From: JBECKQ01 sp040235375
Lineage (GTDB): Bacteria > Planctomycetota > Phycisphaerae > UBA1845
DNA length: 8,463 nucleotides
NCBI GenBank assembly: GCA_040235375.1
Contig: JBECKQ010000460.1
Coordinates: forward strand, 1 to 8,463
Reading direction: 5' to 3'
In this document: positions 6,474 through 8,463 of the stretch, piece by piece
How the letters are laid out: each line of letters starts with the position of its first letter
Numbering within the stretch: position 1 is the first letter of the stretch
Position numbers and translations under genes: made by a program
The notes under the pieces: generated by a model
Database searches by the model: none
Seen by the model: the letters and a program-made list of their open reading frames with translations, nothing else
What the model was told of the DNA's origin: nothing

Positions 6474-6668
6474 GATTGCACGCTCCCGCGCGGCCACTCT
6501 GGCGAAGTGGGGCGACCGGCCGGCCCGCAGCCATGCCCGGAAGGCCGGATCGCGAGCACTGACATGCTATCCTCGCGGGCGGCGAGGGGCCACACGGCGG
6601 TCGCATCATTCCCAAGCAGGGTTCCTGCCGGTAGCATGCGGACATATCAGCAAACGGCGGAGGCGGAA
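6474..6668. promoter_or_regulatory. Divergent xdhC / tdk intergenic region with candidate tdk promoter
   Basis: This 195-base gap must serve both outward-facing operons. On the plus strand an extended -10-like TGC-TATCCT lies at 6565-6573, predicting a start near 6580 for tdk; no -35 is seen. A perfect small hairpin GCAGG-GTT-CCTGC (6616-6628) would fall in the tdk leader. On the minus strand I see only a 4-of-6 TAGCAT match and no convincing xdhC promoter. The GGAGG at 6659-6663 is the ribosome site that decides the tdk start. Confidence 0.4.
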
Positions 6669-7229
6669 TTGACACAGGCCGGCGGACGCATCGAGATCAT
6701 CATCGGCCCGATGTTCAGTGGCAAGACCACGGAACTGATCGACCGGTTTCATGCCGCGGAGCGCGAGGGCCAGGCCGTCATTGCCATCAAGCCCGCCGCC
6801 GACGATCGCTATCACGCCATCCATCTCGTGAGCCACGACCGCGGATGTATCACGGCGCATCCCGTCGAAGACGAAAGCGAGATCGAGCCGGCCGCCCAGG
6901 CGGCGAGCTTCGTCGCGATCGACGAGGCCCATTTCTTTTCCGCTGGTGTGGCGGACACGTGTTGCCGGCTTCGAGAACTTGGAAAGTGCGTGGTATCCGC
7001 CGGGGTCGATCTCGACCACCGCGGCCGCCTCTTTCCCGCAATCGCCGCGCTGCGCGACTGCGCGGATCGCGTGACCGTCCGCACCGCCCGTTGCGCCCGC
7101 TGCGGAGCGGTGGCGCAGTTCACGCAACGCCTCGTGGACAGCGACGCACCGATCGTTGTAGGCGGCGCCGGTCAGTACGAACCTCGCTGCGCGGCATGTT
7201 TCCAACCGCACGGAGGCGCTGATCGATGA
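6669..7229 (+). CDS. tdk: Thymidine kinase (type II, TK1-like)
   Basis: Phosphorylates thymidine (and deoxyuridine) with ATP to dTMP in the pyrimidine salvage pathway, in the cytoplasm; TK1-type enzymes are tetramers. 186 residues from TTG 6669, close to the bacterial norm. Features: P-loop GPMFSGKTTELI (GPMFSGKT residues 13-20), the catalytic/Walker B stretch VAIDEAHFF (DEAH where many have DEAQ), lid region GVDLDHRGRLFPAIAAL, and a zinc-binding cysteine set: CARCG plus CAACF near the C-terminus, with the nucleoside-binding VGGAGQYEPRC just before. TTG 6669 is chosen because GGAGG (6659-6663) sits 5 bases upstream, and homology begins directly after; ATG 6636 in the same frame would add 11 residues but has no ribosome site. 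The stop overlaps the transporter start as ATGA (7226-7229). Identity is secure; the start is moderately sure. Confidence 0.93.
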   Translation: MTQAGGRIEIIIGPMFSGKTTELIDRFHAAEREGQAVIAIKPAADDRYHAIHLVSHDRGCITAHPVEDESEIEPAAQAASFVAIDEAHFFSAGVADTCCRLRELGKCVVSAGVDLDHRGRLFPAIAALRDCADRVTVRTARCARCGAVAQFTQRLVDSDAPIVVGGAGQYEPRCAACFQPHGGADR

Positions 7230-8463
7230 CGCACCGATACGTCGGCATTCTGGGGCTTGTGGCGCTCGTCGGCATCGGTCTCGCTCTTTCGAACAACCGC
7301 GGGCGAATCCGCTGGCGAACCGTCATCGGTGGCGTGGCCATGCAGTTTCTGCTGGCGGTGCTCGTGCTGCGGGTGCCACTCGCCCGGCAATTCTTCGACG
7401 ACCTCGCCGCCGTCGCCACGCGCATCCTCAGCTTCACGGATGCGGGGGCGTCGTTCATCTTCGGCGACGAGCTCTATACGAAAAGGTCGCTGGGCGTCAT
7501 CTTCGCCATCCATGTGCTGCCGACGATCATCTTCTTCGCCTCGTTCATGTCGGTCCTGTATCACATGGGCATCATGCAATGGGTCGTCCGCGGCATGGCC
7601 TACGTGATGAACCGTTTTCTGGGCGTGACCGGGGCGGAGTCGCTTTCCGTCGCGGCCAACGTGTTCGTCGGGCAGACGGAGGCGCCGCTGGTCATCAAGC
7701 CGTACGTGTCGGAGATGACGCGCTCCGAGCTCATGACGCTTATGACCGGCGGTTTCGCGACGATCGCCGGGGGCGTGTTCGCCGCGTACGTCGCCATGCT
7801 CGGCGGCGAGGACCCCCAGCTCCGCATCGAATTCGCCAAGCACCTCCTTGCCGCGTCCGTTATGTCGGCTCCTGCGGCGTTCGTCATGTCCAAGCTGATC
7901 GTGCCCGAGACCGAGCACAGCACGACCGCGGGCGTCGTACGCAGCGCGTTTGAAAAGACGACGGTGAACGTGCTCGACGCCGCCACGTCGGGCGCGTCCG
8001 ACGGCCTTCGCCTCGCCGCAAACGTCGGCGCGATGTTACTGGCACTTCTGGCGCTGATCGCGGGCGTCGATTACGTGCTGGGGGCCATCGGTTCGCTCGA
8101 CCACGTCCATTCCGCCCTGCTGGCCATCGGCATCGACAAGCTGAGCCTGCGGAGCATATTCGGCCTTCTTCTCTCGCCGCTTGCCTGGCTCATGGGCGTT
8201 GCGCCGCAGGACGCGCACACGGTGGGCGGCCTGCTCGGCGAGAAGCTCGCCTTCACCGAGTTCGTCGCGTACGGCTCGCTCAGCAAGCTCACGCAGTCTG
8301 CCGGGCAGCTGCAAGAGCGGAGCGCGATCATCGCCACGTACGCGCTGTGCGGCTTCGCAAACTTCGGCAGCATCGCCATCCAGCTCGGCGGCATCGGCGG
8401 TATCGCCCCCACCCGCCGCCGGGACCTCGCCCAACTCGGCCTCCGCGCCATGTTCGCCGGCGC
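7226..8463 (+). CDS. Concentrative nucleoside transporter (CNT/NupC family), 3'-truncated by window edge
   Basis: Inner-membrane cation-coupled nucleoside importer. The frame is open from ATG 7226 to the window end (412 full codons); family members usually have 400-430 residues, so only the last few are probably missing. Hydrophobic segments begin at once (YVGILGLVALVGIGLAL) and recur throughout. Family motifs: the gate/nucleoside-site block SVAANVFVGQTEAPLVIKPY, then NVLDAATSGASDGLRLAANVGAMLLALLALI as one long conserved stretch read in two parts around GASDG, GEKLAFTEFVAYGSL (CNT G-x-K-x3-NEFVA motif, with T for N), and CGFANFGSIAIQLGGIGG with the conserved N and the S three residues later. 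It has GGAGG (7212-7216) 9 bases upstream inside tdk, and a 4-base overlap with tdk, so it is coupled to it. Together they would import thymidine and trap it as dTMP. Substrate range (pyrimidine or purine nucleosides) and H+ or Na+ coupling cannot be read here. Confidence 0.93.
   Translation, partial: MTHRYVGILGLVALVGIGLALSNNRGRIRWRTVIGGVAMQFLLAVLVLRVPLARQFFDDLAAVATRILSFTDAGASFIFGDELYTKRSLGVIFAIHVLPTIIFFASFMSVLYHMGIMQWVVRGMAYVMNRFLGVTGAESLSVAANVFVGQTEAPLVIKPYVSEMTRSELMTLMTGGFATIAGGVFAAYVAMLGGEDPQLRIEFAKHLLAASVMSAPAAFVMSKLIVPETEHSTTAGVVRSAFEKTTVNVLDAATSGASDGLRLAANVGAMLLALLALIAGVDYVLGAIGSLDHVHSALLAIGIDKLSLRSIFGLLLSPLAWLMGVAPQDAHTVGGLLGEKLAFTEFVAYGSLSKLTQSAGQLQERSAIIATYALCGFANFGSIAIQLGGIGGIAPTRRRDLAQLGLRAMFAG

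Noticed and set aside
5322..6668. Long upstream extension of the tdk reading frame, antisense to mocA and xdhC
   Set aside because: The upstream part shows no protein character and lies opposite two well-supported genes; thymidine kinase homology starts only after 6669.

Overview
The window comes from a GC-rich bacterial chromosome. It is densely packed and carries eight protein-coding genes, two of them cut by the window edges. I see no phage, transposon, CRISPR, rRNA or tRNA signal. The gene mix is a bacterial release factor 1, a PilT-type ATPase, the 'alternative' GlmU-like sugar nucleotidyltransferase known mainly from Bacteroidetes- and Planctomycetes-like lineages, and strong third-position GC. 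It suggests a free-living Gram-negative-type bacterium, perhaps of the planctomycete or a related group. That assignment is a low-confidence inference from gene content and protein flavour, because no phylogenetic marker could be compared.

Layout, left to right. (1) The 3' part of prfA (RF1, + strand) ends at 881 and is followed by a weak terminator-like hairpin with a T6 tract. (2) After a gap with a -10-like box comes a PilT-family ATPase (1045-2184, +). (3) A 268-base intergenic stretch holds a tandem 9-base direct repeat at a 10-base period and a perfect TATAAT box. It precedes a class V aminotransferase of the alanine/serine-glyoxylate (PucG) family (2453-3598, +). (4) A short gap leads to the GlmU-like protein with a left-handed beta-helix C-terminus (3653-4873, +). 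(5) Converging on it with only 14 bases between stops is a two-gene minus-strand operon, xdhC then mocA (6473 down to 4888), joined by an ATGA overlap. (6) Divergent from xdhC is a second ATGA-coupled pair on the plus strand: thymidine kinase, then a concentrative nucleoside transporter that runs off the right edge (6669-8463).

How the genes work together. XdhC and MocA form a maturation module that makes and inserts molybdopterin cytosine dinucleotide into a xanthine dehydrogenase/CO dehydrogenase-type molybdoenzyme; no such enzyme is encoded in the window. Thymidine kinase and the CNT transporter form a nucleoside uptake-and-trap module. The other genes are housekeeping or cell-envelope functions, with no obvious functional link beyond proximity.

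I did not find a previously undescribed multi-gene system. The observations most worth checking are the phased direct repeat at the aminotransferase promoter, the recurring -10 plus GTGGGC/GCGGGC arrangement upstream of three genes (possibly giving a leaderless mRNA in one case), and the GlmU-like protein's place in peptidoglycan precursor synthesis.
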